Below, in pieces: positions 12,242-24,830 of a DNA stretch of 64,000 nt. The stretch is taken from the NCBI GenBank assembly GCA_964020975.1, contig OZ026628.1:58307108-58371107 (forward strand), in the 5' to 3' direction. A program made the translations under genes and the position numbers. The stretch is from Hermodice carunculata (lineage: Eukaryota > Annelida > Polychaeta > Eunicida > Amphinomidae). The notes below the pieces were generated by a model. That model did not search any database. It was not told the origin of the DNA and saw only the letters and a program-made list of their open reading frames with translations. Positions within the stretch are counted from its first letter, which is position 1. Each line of letters begins with the position of its first letter.

Positions 12242-12816
12242 GGTTTCAACCTAACCTTACTTTTTTCTTGTTATAACAAGATTTTTTCGTGTTATAACAA
12301 GCTTTTATATTGTTATAACAAGATTATTTCTTGTTATAACAAGATTTTTTCTTCTTATAACGAGATTTTCTCTTGTTATAACAACATTTTTTCTTGTTAT
12401 AACAACATTTGTTTCTTGTTATAACAAGATTTTTCTTGTTATAACAAAATTTTTTCTTGTTATAACAAGATTATTTCTTTTATAACAAAAATTTTTTTGG
12501 GTTATTACGGGATTATTTCTTGGTATAACAAGATTTTCTCTTGTTATAACAACTTTTTTCTTGTTATAACCAGATTTTTTCTCGTTATACCAAGATTTTT
12601 TCTTGTTATAACAACATTTTTTCTTGCTTTAACAGGTTTTTATAACAAGAAAAAATCTTGTTATAACAACTTTTGTCTTGGTGTCAACCTTATATCCCTT
12701 TTTTCTTGTTAGAACAACATTTTTTCTTGTCATAACAACTTGTTTTCTTGTTATAACAACTTTTTTCTTGGTGTCAACCTAAAATCACCCTTTTTCTTGT
12801 TATAACAAGATTTTTT
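12242..12816. repeat. Array of the palindrome CTTGTTATAACAAG
   Basis: About 25 units of roughly 21 bp, each carrying the self-complementary 14-mer CTTGTTATAACAAG or a near copy, separated by A/T linkers such as ATTTTTT. Three copies of GGTKTCAACCT (12242, 12680, 12770) mark unit boundaries of a higher order, the last two exactly 90 bp apart. Each unit can form a hairpin on its own. No coding frame runs through it. Confidence 0.9.
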
Positions 12817-12889
12817 GGCCACTCTTTGTTACTAAAGGCACAAAGACATCAAGTAATGATACAACATCACATACATATACATGGTTTAT

Positions 12890-13875
12890 TAATGCTGAAG
12901 ATGTCTCTCTCACACGTGTTTGTTTGGAGGTAAACTGCAATTGTGCTGAATTCGTTGAATCAAAATTATGTAAGAACCCCGAATTTATAGAGCCATCATC
13001 ACTCCTAGTAACTGGAAACCCATTCTATGATACAAAAGATGTTGACAACAATTTCAATAGTTCTTTTTCCCAAAGTGGCACAAAATCTGTAAAAAACACT
13101 TATGTGTCCAATTTTCTCGAGTAATGTAGAAGTGAATATGTGAATATTTTGCAGAAAAGGTCCCAAACAGCACTTATTTTGATATTCCGAGAATAAATGT
13201 TTCAGAGGTTAAGGATATGATTTGGAAGCTTAACCCTAAGAAGCAAGAGCTCTGCACAAAGTGCATGTAAAGTTTCTTCAGATATCGGTATGTTATAAAA
13301 AATCCTCGAAAAGCATGTCCATTCTAATTTGTACGAGTTTCTCGGAAAGTATGAACTTATTTGTGGATGTCAGTCAAGTTTCCAAACGTGTCACTCTTGC
13401 GAACCCAATCTTCATAAATTGTTAAATGCATAGCATAGAGTTCCCAATGAAGGTGATATGATTAGTGTTCATATTGTGGATCTGAAAAGGACCTCTAATA
13501 TTATTGATCACAATATCTAAAAGTGTTTCACTGATACACTAAACTAGTTCAAGTCATACCTGCATGGAAGGTCTCAACAAGTTCATATCAGAAAGATGTC
13601 CTCAGAGCAAAGCTAACTTTGATGTGGGGTGCCTCAAGGTGGTATTTCGGCCCACTTTGGTATCCGATTTATATTTTTAACCTTATTTTTAAACGGAAAT
13701 CATGCAATTATGTCTGCAGAAAGCAGAGATATTCCAGTTGCTGAGAAATGTGTCCCTGAGTTTAATTGTAAATTTCAGGATGTAACTAAGTAAGCTGGTA
13801 GCTGGTGTTCACATAATCGCATGCTTGTGAATGAGAAAAAGTCTAAACCAATGTTGGCTTCTTCTAGATTGAAAT
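12890..13875 (+). mobile_element. Decayed LINE (reverse transcriptase relic)
   Basis: Across shifting frames one reads FDIPRINVSEVKDMIWKLNP, then DLKRTSNIIDHNI (compare the family motif DxxKAFDxVDHxIL), FKSYLHGRSQQVHI (compare SYLxxRxQxV), CGVPQGGIS (RT motif 4, GVPQGS) and WCSHNRMLVNEKKSKPML (Wxxxxxxxxxxxx[NK]xxKTxxM). This order is that of a Jockey/CR1-group non-LTR reverse transcriptase. Many stops and frame changes show it is old. The YADD box is not recognisable. Confidence 0.75.
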
Positions 13876-14809
13876 TTAGAAAATAAAAACTGTTTAAGTA
13901 TATTGTTTAAATAATAAGCCAATTGTGCATGTGGATGATCATAAAAAGTCGTAGGTTGCAAATGGAACAAACTTGGGAAAAACATGTAGTATTTATGTAT
14001 AAAAAGGATATCCAACATTGCATACCTTTTCATGTAAATGAACGTAAACTGTCTGTTATACATTATGTGCTATCTCACATGGATGATATTACTATATTTT
14101 TACGACAGCATTATGGATTTCTATTTTGTGTTCAATTTTGACAATTTTAAGGCCTATATAATAAAGTGAAGCGAGTTTGGGTGATAGAGTATAATTTGTA
14201 ATGAATTTCATTGAATTAAGTAAAATAGGCAGTGTAAAATGTAGTGAAAGGCAACTTGTGTGTGGAAACATGTACAACACAGTGTTGGACATACAGCTAC
14301 TCCGATTTTATACAAGTCAACATTTGAAGAGCTCGAGCCAATATATATGGGCTTGTATGATGTTTTCTTTTCTGTATCCAGAATAGTATAATTTGCTGAC
14401 TTTTCCCTATTCATTTTGGACTGGAATCCTCGTGAAGATTCGATTTTTTATGTTGGTCTGTAAATTATCCCACCTCTTCATAGCAGATGCAAAAAACGAA
14501 TTTTCGTAAACCTGGGAACAAGTTGCGAGAGTTATAAATTTGGAATACGCTCACACACACTATAATTGCCATGTCTTGAGGCGTTTTAGTAACCATTCTT
14601 GCAGGTACCTTTGAGCAATTTGTTGACTGTCTTGTACAAAATAACCATTTTTTTAGTATTTTTACGAGGAAATAAAGTTTACCCCAATTTCAATATAAAT
14701 TTGACCATGATTTTTAAAATGACGTGCGCCTGTTACAACCTTAGCTGCTGCCAGTTGAACATTTCAGATTTATTGACATCTGCTTGAAAACAGTTTCAAA
14801 AGACCACAT
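13876..14809. other. No recognisable feature
   Basis: AT-rich DNA with short chance ORFs. It may hold more of the eroded LINE, but no motif is readable. Confidence 0.35.
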
Positions 14810-14824
14810 TAGCACATTCCAAAA

Positions 14825-14940
14825 GTAGCCTTATAAATGAGAATAAGAAAAGGGCCTAGTACAGATCCTTGGGGTTTACCAGCTACTCCGTTAGATTCGT
14901 CTCCTTTAAACACTACCTTTTGAGTACCGTTCTCCAGAAA
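14825..14940 (-). mobile_element. LINE reverse transcriptase fragment
   Basis: On the minus strand an uninterrupted stretch reads LENGTQKVVFKGDES followed by KPQGSVLGPFLILIYK. This matches the RT block that reads xGRTQxVxxxG...GVPQGSVLGPxLFLIYI in Jockey/CR1-type LINEs. Coding similarity fades on both sides. It is opposite in orientation to the relic at 12.9-13.9 kb, so it is a separate insertion. Confidence 0.65.
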
Positions 14941-15728
14941 ATGTTGAAATTAAGCAAAGAGCTGTTCTTAGATATCTGGATTTGCTAAATTTTGTAATAG
15001 AGCTGTGTGGTGCCATTGGCATTCGTTATATCCTAAAAAACTACAAAAGTGGTTTTGGAACCGTCTGAGACCTCCCGCCCTACAGCTGACAAAGCGTGGA
15101 GCACAGGGGGCTCGGTGTGCCCAACAGGAAAGTTATGTAATCATGAGAATAGTTTTAATGCTAAGACAGTAAGCTAATTGGTCATTAGGAATGTATTTTC
15201 GCTTGATGTTATTGGACGTAGAATAAAAGACAGTTCCCGTGTGCCCTTCCCACTGGTAATATTTATAAATACCTGTAGGCAAGTACAGGGGGTAAAATAA
15301 TTCAGGACATGGTGACTTAAATTGCCATTTGCTGCATTTTGTACATTCTAGAATGCATTGCAAAGTGAATCAATTGTAACAGATCCAAACAGTGGCAGTG
15401 TGGTATTTCTTTGTACTCGTTGGAAAAGGATACATGGAAATACATGTATACTTATCTACTTATGATATCGATTGAAAACAAAATGTGGGCATTTATGTAC
15501 CTAGAAAGGATCTGAATAGCCTTCTTTGACATACTGACCGAGCAAGGCTAGAAATGAGAGTAAACATTATGGGTTTTGCAGAATGTGTTTTGAAAACATA
15601 ACATTTGATAGCTATAAAACAGTGCTTATAAAAATGCACCTGTGGCTTAAATACTGCCGTATTTTGTAATAGTTCACTTTCTCATATTACCATTTGGTCC
15701 TCACTGAGTAGCAAGTCAACCCTTGCAG
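14941..15728. other. No recognisable feature
   Basis: No coding, RNA or repeat signal was recognised. Confidence 0.35.
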
Positions 15729-16048
15729 CACTTCAAGCAGACCCGCCAGTGCATGATTTTGTGAATAGCTACTATCTTCCCACGAAAGCTGTTGTTCCAG
15801 GATACTCCCACATTGACTATTTAGGCCAGTTTGAGTTTAAAGAGGCCAGTGAATTATTAGATACTTTGCTTGAAAGGGTATCACAACATATGGACGGTCA
15901 CATAGACAGATGGACAGCCAAAGAAAGTAAAAACAAAAGGAACTTTGCTTGGAGTGGGAATAATAACTGCCATTCAATTTTTGATACAGCCATCTTATTG
16001 CTATGGCTCTGTGATGGCCTTCTGGCTGACCAATCTAACTCACATTAA
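15729..16048 (+). CDS. Candidate last exon, alpha/beta-hydrolase-like
   Basis: After an acceptor-like AACCCTTGCAG the frame runs open to TAA 16046-16048. It begins LQADPPVHDFVNSYYLPTK and continues AVVPGYSHIDYLG and EASELLDTLLERV. A Gly-Tyr-x-His-x-Asp turn followed by an amphipathic helix is how the catalytic-His region of several alpha/beta hydrolases ends, such as YNHLDF in acid lipases. That resemblance is my only functional hint. A GT at 15878 could also end the exon earlier. The sequence after about residue 50 is less protein-like. No other exon of the same gene was found nearby, so it may be an isolated relic. Confidence 0.35.
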
Positions 16049-16324
16049 AATAGCATGGAATCTTTTTGTGCGATCCAATATATACATACACACATGGTTA
16101 TTCATTACCATAACTAAATGTTTTTAAATTTCCATTTTCCTGCTCCTACATGTAAAAAAAACAAACTTCTCTGCTGGTCATGCAGGTTGCTGCAATAGTC
16201 TTTTTTCCAACATAATAAGGGTGCACTAACGTACACTCTTAGTTCAGATAACCTGCCGGCATTTCTAGGATATCGTGTTGCTAGTAGTATCAGCATGAAC
16301 CAATTACATAGGCATGACTAAACA

Positions 16325-16760
16325 TACATTTCTGGAACAGGATGTCCATTGTTACAGTACTTGTTAGGAACTCCCTAGGGTTGTAGAGGTGGTCTAGCAG
16401 TATGTTTCTGTTTCAGTTATACACTGGAAGGTGGTTTAATTTAGTAATTATGTTTGGTTTGACTGGGATTCTTTATTCGTATTGAAGGTCTACATTTATA
16501 AGCAAAGCTTCACTTTCCATCATTTTCCACGTTCATATATATTCATTGTTACGTGGGTTGTCTTTGCTGAATATTTAGCTCAGACAAGGAGCTGCAACCC
16601 AGAGAGACGTGTAGGGGTACAGGCTCCAAAACATGTTCTGAGTTGTTACCCGCTGAAGACCCTTAACTGCTAGTATATTAGGGCTGATGCACCCTATGTC
16701 AAAATTCTACCAAGGAACGTGGGCAATGTGCACAATATTATTTTCATGTTTATACACATT
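16325..16760 (+). repeat. Dispersed repeat A, copy 2 (partial)
   Basis: It shares CAGGATGTCCATTGTTACA, GTTATACACTG, GCTCAGACAAGGAGC and ACCCGCTGAAGAC with copy 3 at 30.7 kb, in the same order. Its left 150 bp and its right end are missing. It lacks the repeat B insertion. Confidence 0.7.
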
Positions 16761-18088
16761 AGACAGTGACCATGACCTCATGTAGTCATGAGGTTGATTT
16801 TCATTTTTTTTTTAATTTTAAAAACTCGTATACAATACCATAATGTCGATAGTTCAACAGACCCATGTAGCAAGTTCCAGCTTGATCATGCTTGAGTGCT
16901 ATACGATATCTGACACCATTCTGTCCTCTGACAGGACCGCTTTGTGGTTAGAATCAAATCATGAGCATCAACCTTATAGGCAGTGCAGTCAGGCGTTCAT
17001 CCTATCAAAGCATCTGACAGCTGCAACATACTAGTCACTTGCATGGCATGAAGAGTACTGCAACGGATCAATAAAAAACCCCAATGAAATCATTCCTTAT
17101 TCTAGACCCTGCTGATCTATGGAATACATAATGATGTCCACCAGCCTGACTTTAAATAATATCTGAATGTCCTCATTTTAATTTATCACGTAAAGCGAAA
17201 GATGCATCTGGTCAGACCTACCTGGTGAATTGGTGTAGGAGTTTCTGCTTCTGTTTCTGTTGTCTTAATTTCCAAATGGCCATATAAAGCAAATTGCGCC
17301 CATCAACAGAGGTACATTAATTATGTCTAATATTTTAGGGCTGATCTACAAATAAATGGTCAAATACCGCCTGAAAGAGGGATGGAACTTTACATTCTGG
17401 TAGAGAGCTCTAATATGTGATCAATCATCAGGCAAAAGTATGCTTGTTAGTATTTCCTCCAGCCTGTTAGTGATGTAGAACAAATATAAATGTGTTTATT
17501 TGACATTATGTAGTACTCTGGCTTAAGGTATCCAAGAACAACCCAAATGTATACGTATGAGTGGAATTGAAGTAAATCACAGTCGCTGAATAAAGATTTC
17601 ATAGTACATGGTTACTAGAAAATATTGCAACTGTACGGTAATTGTTTTATATATCATTCAGTGCTAACTTTAAGAGAGAGAAAGGCCTTAGAGATCACAT
17701 ATTAATAACACCTTAGTGTCTATGTAATATTTCTGGTTCTCTTGATTGGTTAAATGGAGAAATCATAAATCTGCTTACAGATATAAATCATATAAGGTTA
17801 AATAGCTTTTGTCTGTGTGTGTGTTTTCCAGTATTCCTACAAAGCTGGAATATAGAAATGCAGCATCTCAATATCCCATGATTTTTAAGCTGAGCTTAGC
17901 TTACCGGGTGGTAAGTCCTCTACTGTAATCATCCATCTATAATTCACATTTTTTACTTTTCTAAAATTGGTATCTAGAAGCATTGCAAACCTCGTGGGGA
18001 TATACATTTAGTAAGTCTCTACTGAGGTTGTCCAATCGAATTTTTATGGTACATTGATTTCACTTTATTCTATACCATTTTTTGTTTG

Positions 18089-18119
<31 letters not shown>

Positions 18120-19234
18120 TGTTTTTGTTTTGTTTCATTTTCTGCAAAATCTTCAACATGAGTAAATAAGGAAAATGCTTTGTGGTTAGAATTGATGAAA
18201 AACTCACTGGAGTATGATCCTTAAGATAAAATTCAGTTTAGTTGAGATCCATTTGAGAAAGATTAACACAAGAGTTAAGTGAATCTGACTCTCAGTAACT
18301 ATGAAGATGCCAAAATATAATTGTGTACGCATATCTGGCACGTAACAGACTACTCTTAAACCTCAGGTGCCTGACAAGTCTCAAAGACCAAACACCACTG
18401 GTCAGGTACTTGTGGGTACCTGTTGATATTCTTAACTGACACCCATAGAAAGGAATGTGAGAATCTATTAATGTAAAAAGTTTCATGTGGGAGGTTGCAC
18501 CAAATTGGCATCTTTTATAACATGGGCTCATATGTGCCCGTTCAATCCGTAAGCTGTCAGGGAAGGGGGTTGGTTTAACAGAAGAGTTGAACTTTCTTTT
18601 GCTATTTATGCATAAGTTGTTTCTTCTGGTAGCTCTCAATCATGATTTCAACCAAATTAAAATGCACCGTGAGATATGCAGGGGTAGGGAGAATTTATAA
18701 GGTTACCAAATCAATATGTTGCTCAAGATCAGTGTTTTGTGACTCTTTTACTCGAGGGACAGTGAAACAAATGTAAACATATTGGTGCTCATTTGGACAC
18801 AAGCACTTAAAGTGACTAGAGTTTACATTAATTTTTATGATTTTGAAAGTTTCTGGTAGTGCATCTTATGAATCATGTAAACCTAAGTTCTCTTTGCTTC
18901 GGTGTAAACTGGTCCCATTATTTGTGTCCATCATTTCAGTTGCTGTAGCTTTGAGTCACACTTTCTCAATAACTTGCAAGTATGGTCTGGTACAAAGTTA
19001 TATCGTCAGGAGAAATTTTCTTCCACCAAAAGTACATGCCAGTTTGAATTGTGGTCACCACATGTCGTCATGTTGCGTCGGTTAAAATCTGTCAACCACT
19101 TCAGACTTCACAAACATTGAGGACATATGTTTACAAATACCAACTATAATTGAGGATAGATGACAATGGCCATAAAACAAAGGCACCATAAGAAAAGGGG
19201 AGGGAGGGACAGAGAGAACGAAAAGAGCGAGAGA

Positions 19235-19236
<2 letters not shown>
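16761..19236. other. No supported gene
   Basis: A (TTTTG)n tract lies at about 18078-18140. A word pair GTCAGAGGACAG/CTGTC near 16921 is locally palindromic. Nothing else is recognisable. Confidence 0.35.

Positions 19237-19292
<56 letters not shown>
19237..19292. repeat. (GA)n microsatellite
   Basis: About 27 GA units with one AA interruption. Confidence 0.9.
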
Positions 19293-20875
19293 TAACATAC
19301 ATCATCTGCATATGCTGGACTTGACATCATCTATCGATATTTTTGGCCATTTTGGAATAAGTGATTTTAAAGCAAATTGAGAGTTCAGTGATACTTTGGT
19401 AGCCTTGTCTGCTTCCCTCAGACATCAGGTCCTCAAAAAACCCTAGTAGTGCCCACATAGTCTACCAAAGCTATGCCCATATGATATATAATGAAGCCGA
19501 AAACTCTGTGTATTTAATGCTTAACACATTGAACTGTAAAGTGCAACATTAAAAATGTCTCTCATACAAACAAAAAGGGTGATTTTAATGGGGGGGGGGG
19601 GATTATGGTCTGTGATTCTTGCTGTGGGTGGTTTCTTGCATACAAAGGTTATTCCTCTAAAGGCCAACCCAAAGGTCCCATTAATACCTCAGCAAGTACA
19701 TTATGAATGCCAATCTTCGCGTGTATCTTCTATCGGGCACCATTTAGCAACAAACACAGTTCCATTGCCAACTGCGAATAGAGCCGAACTGTATAAGACG
19801 AAATGTTTTCAATTATGATAAGGATACTGGATTCATATTCCTTGTAAAAAGACCTCCCAACTTTCTTGGTTTAAATGGAACAATAAATTGATTTTAACTT
19901 GATAAATTTCCCTCAGATAATTTTAAATTTAAAAAACGGTTATGGAATTCTATAAAAATGAAACAGGCATTACAACTATAATCTATGAGTTTGAAATGTG
20001 ATACTTGTAATGTGGTCTTTGTGACTAGATTAAACCCTTCAGACCGTATGGTAAAACTACGCACATAGTGTTTCTTCTGTTTCCTTGTCTGGTAACCGGT
20101 TAATACCCGGTCCTCCTAGCAGCCAGCTAAGCCAATCAGGCACAGCGTTTTATGTGAGAAAAACGTGTTCTGATAAAATTTGTAGTTTTTTATTTGTTAG
20201 TTTTTAGTTTGTTAAATTAGTTAATGTGTGTTTTTCCTGTCCCATGAAATTAATTTTTATCACCAACAATGATCCAGCATGCCAATGCCATACGCGGTCA
20301 TATGACGTTTAAATATAATTGGAACTGGGTGGGTGGGGAGGGGGTGAATTCAGGAGTGCTTCCCCCATGTACGTGTAAGGTAAAAATTTACTCCAATGTG
20401 TTTGGAATTAAATTTTCTAAATGTAGCTTATAGCGCTCTTAAGTTCATTCTTCTAGTTATTTGCAGAGCCTGACGCTCATTATGCATGCACACTACGAAG
20501 CATAAAAAGTCACAGGTTTTAACAGAAACAATAAACACTGTGGCCAGATAAGAGAAACGTTCCTGGTGATTTTGATTCATATTTGATTTTGGAGACCAAA
20601 ATATAGACAGACCAATTATGGATTTTAATAACTGCAAAACGAACACTCATGAAAAAAGAATCCCGGATATGTGTTCAATCCGAAAAAATGCATATAAATT
20701 CATTTTGTGCACAATAACTAAAATAAATACATAAACAAACAAGTAAGTAAGTAAATTAAAAATTACTGAACCTCTACACAGTTAATCGCATGTTGGTATC
20801 CAGCTGAATATTTATTTAAATAAGTAGATAATAGGGTTCAAATTTTAATTCAATATATATATTTTGGTTTATGTC
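19293..20875. other. No recognisable feature
   Basis: Contains a G-run near 19589. The short frames show no domain. Confidence 0.35.
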
Positions 20876-20879
20876 TGAT

Positions 20880-21765
20880 CCAAAACTTGACTTGACTTCT
20901 TCTCCAGAAGTCATTCAGATTATGCTGAAACTTGGCATATATGTTCCTTGTGGAAGGGTCAAACATAGTTGTTCACAAGCTGGCATTGTTGTAGATTCCT
21001 GATTTTTAACGATGTTTTAAAATTTGGGTACTTATCGGTCAATGCAGCTTTTCTATTTATTACAATACAAGTCAATGGGCATTCTAAAGCTAATTTACAT
21101 TTTTGGCTCCTCCAAAACTGTCATCCAGATTGACTTTAAACTTGCTGGCAATTTACCTTAGGTGGGTTCCTACCAAGTTTGTTCAGACCCTCACGCTCCA
21201 GTGATTTTTGGATTTTTAATGGATTTTTTTTGACAAGTCTTAAAAAACTTAGGAAATTTCTTCTAATGGTTATAACGGGAATAATTTTGGTCAGATTTGT
21301 GCCAACATTGGTAGGGATGGACCTTTTTATAAGTGTAAATCTATTTTGTGCAAATGGTCATGCTCCAGTGATGTTTGGACCTTAACCTTATTCCCAAGGT
21401 CAGAAGACAACTGACACGAAATTTACTGTTCACTTGATAACTTGAAATCCGTTGTAAATTAGGACCTTTATATTGCACAATGATAATGTATCTATGAAAG
21501 TCATGCTTAGGCAGTACATGAGTAACCTTGACTTCGTTCCTAGCGTCACCATGCAACATATATGAATTTTACTCTTCACTATAACTTGAGAACGACTTGA
21601 ACTGGAACCTTGATGTTACACATATTAGTGTTCTTCTATAAAGGTCAGACTTACTCAGTACATGGGTGACCTTGATCCTATCCCAAGTTCACAGAGCTGC
21701 AAGTGTGATAAATGACTGGGTCAGCTGAGCATGGGCTGTTCACACAACCCTCTTGTTTACCATAA
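20880..21765. repeat. Dispersed repeat C, copy 1
   Basis: The block is made of loosely repeated units carrying words such as ATTCAGATTATGCTGAAACT, CCTTAGGTGGGTTCCTACCA and CGCTCCAGTGATTTTTGG. It ends with GGGCTGTTCACACA and CTCTTGTTT (21735-21762). The same words occur at 47740-48572. Units start with a variant of CAGATT...GCTGAAACTTGG about every 200 bp. Families of this form are common in invertebrate genomes. I do not know the class, and no long coding frame is present. Confidence 0.6.
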
Positions 21766-22062
21766 AATTAGCATGCACAGTAGCTGTACACCATGCAACA
21801 TGAATGCCACATAAGTGCTTTTAAAATACCAAATGTTGTATTTACCTATTGCTGTACATGAAGGCTATCTATCCAATGGGACAATTCCAGACTCTAGTCT
21901 GCCAACTTTTGTGGTATTTTCAGCTATCCTAACTTTTGATCTGATATATTGGTGTTACACGATGGTTTGAGGATTACAAATCCAGTGCCAGTCTATAGTG
22001 CTATATGCATTCCCACAAATGACGTGTAAGAGCACAACATGCCGTCCAAGGACACAGTTTAT

Positions 22063-22187
22063 GCATTCATTGTTGCCAATATATCACGAAGGTGGCGTCG
22101 AAATTGAAGTCAGATCGCGAGCCGATAGGCGGACGATTTGAAGGAGTATCACTGCCTCCTGAGTGATATATTGACAACAATGAATGC
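22063..22187. repeat. Short foldback element (E4)
   Basis: GCATTCATTGTTGCCAATAT and the following ATCAC (22063-22087) are the inverse of 22163-22187 with 24 of 25 positions matching. The 75-nt loop is GC-rich and centred on GAGCCGATAGGCGGA (22119-22133), close to the loop centre of E1. It has no coding capacity. Confidence 0.8.
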
Positions 22188-24192
22188 CACACCATACTTA
22201 ATTCCTATTACAATATGGTTTCAAGTTGAAAATCCCCCAAATTAAATTTGACCCTCCAAAAGGGGATTAACAGGCCAATTTTCACCCGCTATCATCGCCT
22301 TTCTTAATGCCGTTCCCGTTTGGTTGCGTACTCCCTCCACTGCACAATTTATCGTTTTGGAGATGAGCAGGGCCATAATTGGGGGGGGGGGGGCGTAGGT
22401 GTGAAGATTGTACCGTTGTAAGTTACAACCTTTGAAATAGGCCTAGGCTCAAAATATTGACCATAAGAAACAGAGACCGAAGTATATCATAATTGTGTCT
22501 TAGGCCTACATTTGGCTATCATGCAGATATAGTTTTTGGAAGCTTTTTGAAACGTGAAAAACCTCGCAGGGCACCCCTAGACGGACGATGTCCATCAAAT
22601 GTGATTGGTTGAATCAGGTCATGTGACAATCAATATATTACGGTTAAAAGTGAACGACGATGGCAAGCAGGCAAATCCGCCGTGTGCTGGGCGATTTTCG
22701 AAGTACTTTGTGTTCTGGTTGGATTATTTTTACAGGACAGGATTTTTTTAAGTGCAAGGTACGTGTGTTCTTATAATGACGGTACTTAGCATAGTTAATG
22801 TTGGGTGTGGAGCCGGAGGAATTGGATGCTATGGCATGGGTAGAGGCCTACTTAAATTCTAGGCCTAGTTGTACCACTCACGGACACTGGTTCGGGTCAT
22901 CTGGAGGATTATTCACAAAGTGTGTCTATGAATGCACTTGCATCGACTTGTCATTACATATGTGAGGATCATTGGGATAACAATTGTGGAGTAATGGCAT
23001 CATACGGTTTGTAACTTTGCTACATTTTGTTGTCGCAGCATTGGCAGCAAGTGCGGATAGGAACTACACATGCACTTGAATAACCGCGCCATCTTTTATC
23101 GACTATGGCAACTACCGTCAACTACTGGGAACGCGGAGCTAAAGTAATTATAACATTGCCTTTCGTGAAAAAGATTTTGTGAACATTCGCTGTAATTGCT
23201 TTCCTAAATGAACTAAACAACCATACATTTCTACGTGCTGTATTAATAATGGTGAAATAGAAATCCAGGGCTCATATGGGGTGGTAATTCAGTAGGGGTA
23301 AGTACAACCGAAAGAAGGGTCATCGTGATAGTGAGCGGAACAAACACTAAAGAAAACACATAAACGTTTTATTTAAAAAACCAATAAAATGAAAATAATC
23401 TTACGCATTTGATCCCATACACACAGTATCGTAGGGAGCTGAAAATACATAGTAATCGCGGCCATCGCTTTTCCCAAAGTAGACTGGTTTGCTGACAATC
23501 TGATAGACTTCCAATGACAAACTAAACATTGTTTTTCTGGGAACCATGCTTCGCGTGGGGCAAAATCTCACTCATAACTCTGGTTCCCTGACGTAAAAAG
23601 TGAGAGTCGTCTGACGCACAGCCAGGAACCAGTGTACCAGACATTGCGTAGTTATCATATTTAAACCACGTGATATGTTAAAGACATGGGCGGCCTCAAA
23701 CATGTTAATATTGACGTCATTTCTGACGTGTCGCACGCACTGTTATCTTCAAAAGAGAGTGTACGTCCATCAAACAAAAATGCTCCGCTCACATTCTAGA
23801 TTCAACCTACTGTCATATTGTATCGGATGTTGGCAAACAAAGCATTTAATCACAGTAGCCTCGTTTTCATACCGTCTACTATATTGTAGTTCGAAACATC
23901 AATAATCTATATCTGGGTGAGTTCTAAATTTGCCTTAACGTGGTGCTGCCCATCCTGTTCATGGTTGACCGCCCACATCTTGTGGTCACTTTCCATGACC
24001 CTCACTTTTTCTCCATTGATTAACATGGGGAATTAGCAGATATGCATTTAACCTCTCTATATGTTGCCAAATAAGCATTAAACTTTCATTTAATCACACC
24101 TGGGTGTATTTGAAACATAAAAATATGTACTGCAGGTAGATTAGAAGATGATTATTCTAAAAATCGTCCTCATATGCAGGGTAAAACTTTCA
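22188..24192. other. No recognisable feature
   Basis: Contains a G12 run near 22381 and a weak inverted pair GGGAACCA/TGGTTCCC near 23538-23590. No gene was recognised. Confidence 0.35.
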
Positions 24193-24331
24193 GGTTCACT
24201 GTAATGTAATGGGCTTTGCTGACCCACCTGACCCCAAATGGCGTTGGGTTGCTGGGTGTCACAAACATGCATCATGGGAACAAAAGGCTGTGTGTCAAGA
24301 AATACAACCGGCCCAGATCACCGCTATTGAG
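24193..24331 (+). CDS. Candidate exon, function unknown
   Basis: After ACTTTCAG the frame is open for 46 codons, reading MGFADPPDPKWRWVAGCHKH and then ASWEQKAVCQEIQPAQITAI, and it ends at a donor-like AGAG/GTAACA. The segment is clearly richer in G+C than its surroundings and rich in Trp, Cys and Pro, which is unusual for chance frames here. I do not recognise the protein, and no neighbouring exon was found. Confidence 0.2.
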
Positions 24332-24439
24332 AGGTAACAAAGTCCTGCTCTTGTCGCTGCCAGTGCAACGTCTGTTCCTTGACTGGATTAATATCATCTA
24401 TTAACTGTGCTCTCTTTTCCAGTAACTTTCCTGTTTCCC

Positions 24440-24830
24440 TGGAATTTATCCACACATTTCTTAGTGGGGCCTTTTTCAAAAAGATTTGGGAAAATCATGC
24501 TGGTTTGGGATTTTTTTTCTGGCAAGGGCCAAAGGCATGAATCCAAGCTAGTGGGGTCCAGTGGCTTGCCCTCTTGAAAAATTAACAATTTTTAGGTGCA
24601 AAATACTTCATTTTGGGCTATTTCAGGGCACATGTTTCATAAATTCTAAGGCTATCCTATGCCACAGGGGTTGATTGGGATAAAAATAGGTGACACTGTT
24701 AGTTTGGGAAAAGAAAAAGGCCCGTATAAAAGGCCCCTTCCTTTTTATTTGGGAAAATAAAAAGGCCCCAGCCTTTGGGGACTGGGGCCTGTATCAGGTG
24801 CCTGCCAATATGGTAGATTTATCCCTGTTT
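24440..24830. repeat. Repeat-like region with GGCCTTTTT arms
   Basis: TTTGGGAAAA-A-AAAAAGGCCC occurs twice about 46 bp apart (near 24705 and 24751). TGGGGCCTTTTT near 24463 is the inverse of AAAAAGGCCCCA near 24757. It could be a foldback of about 310 bp. Class and limits are uncertain. Confidence 0.3.

Noticed and set aside
12240-12820. A CRISPR-like array
   Set aside because: There are no unique spacers; linkers are short A/T runs and the repeat is a 14-bp palindrome. The genome is an animal's.
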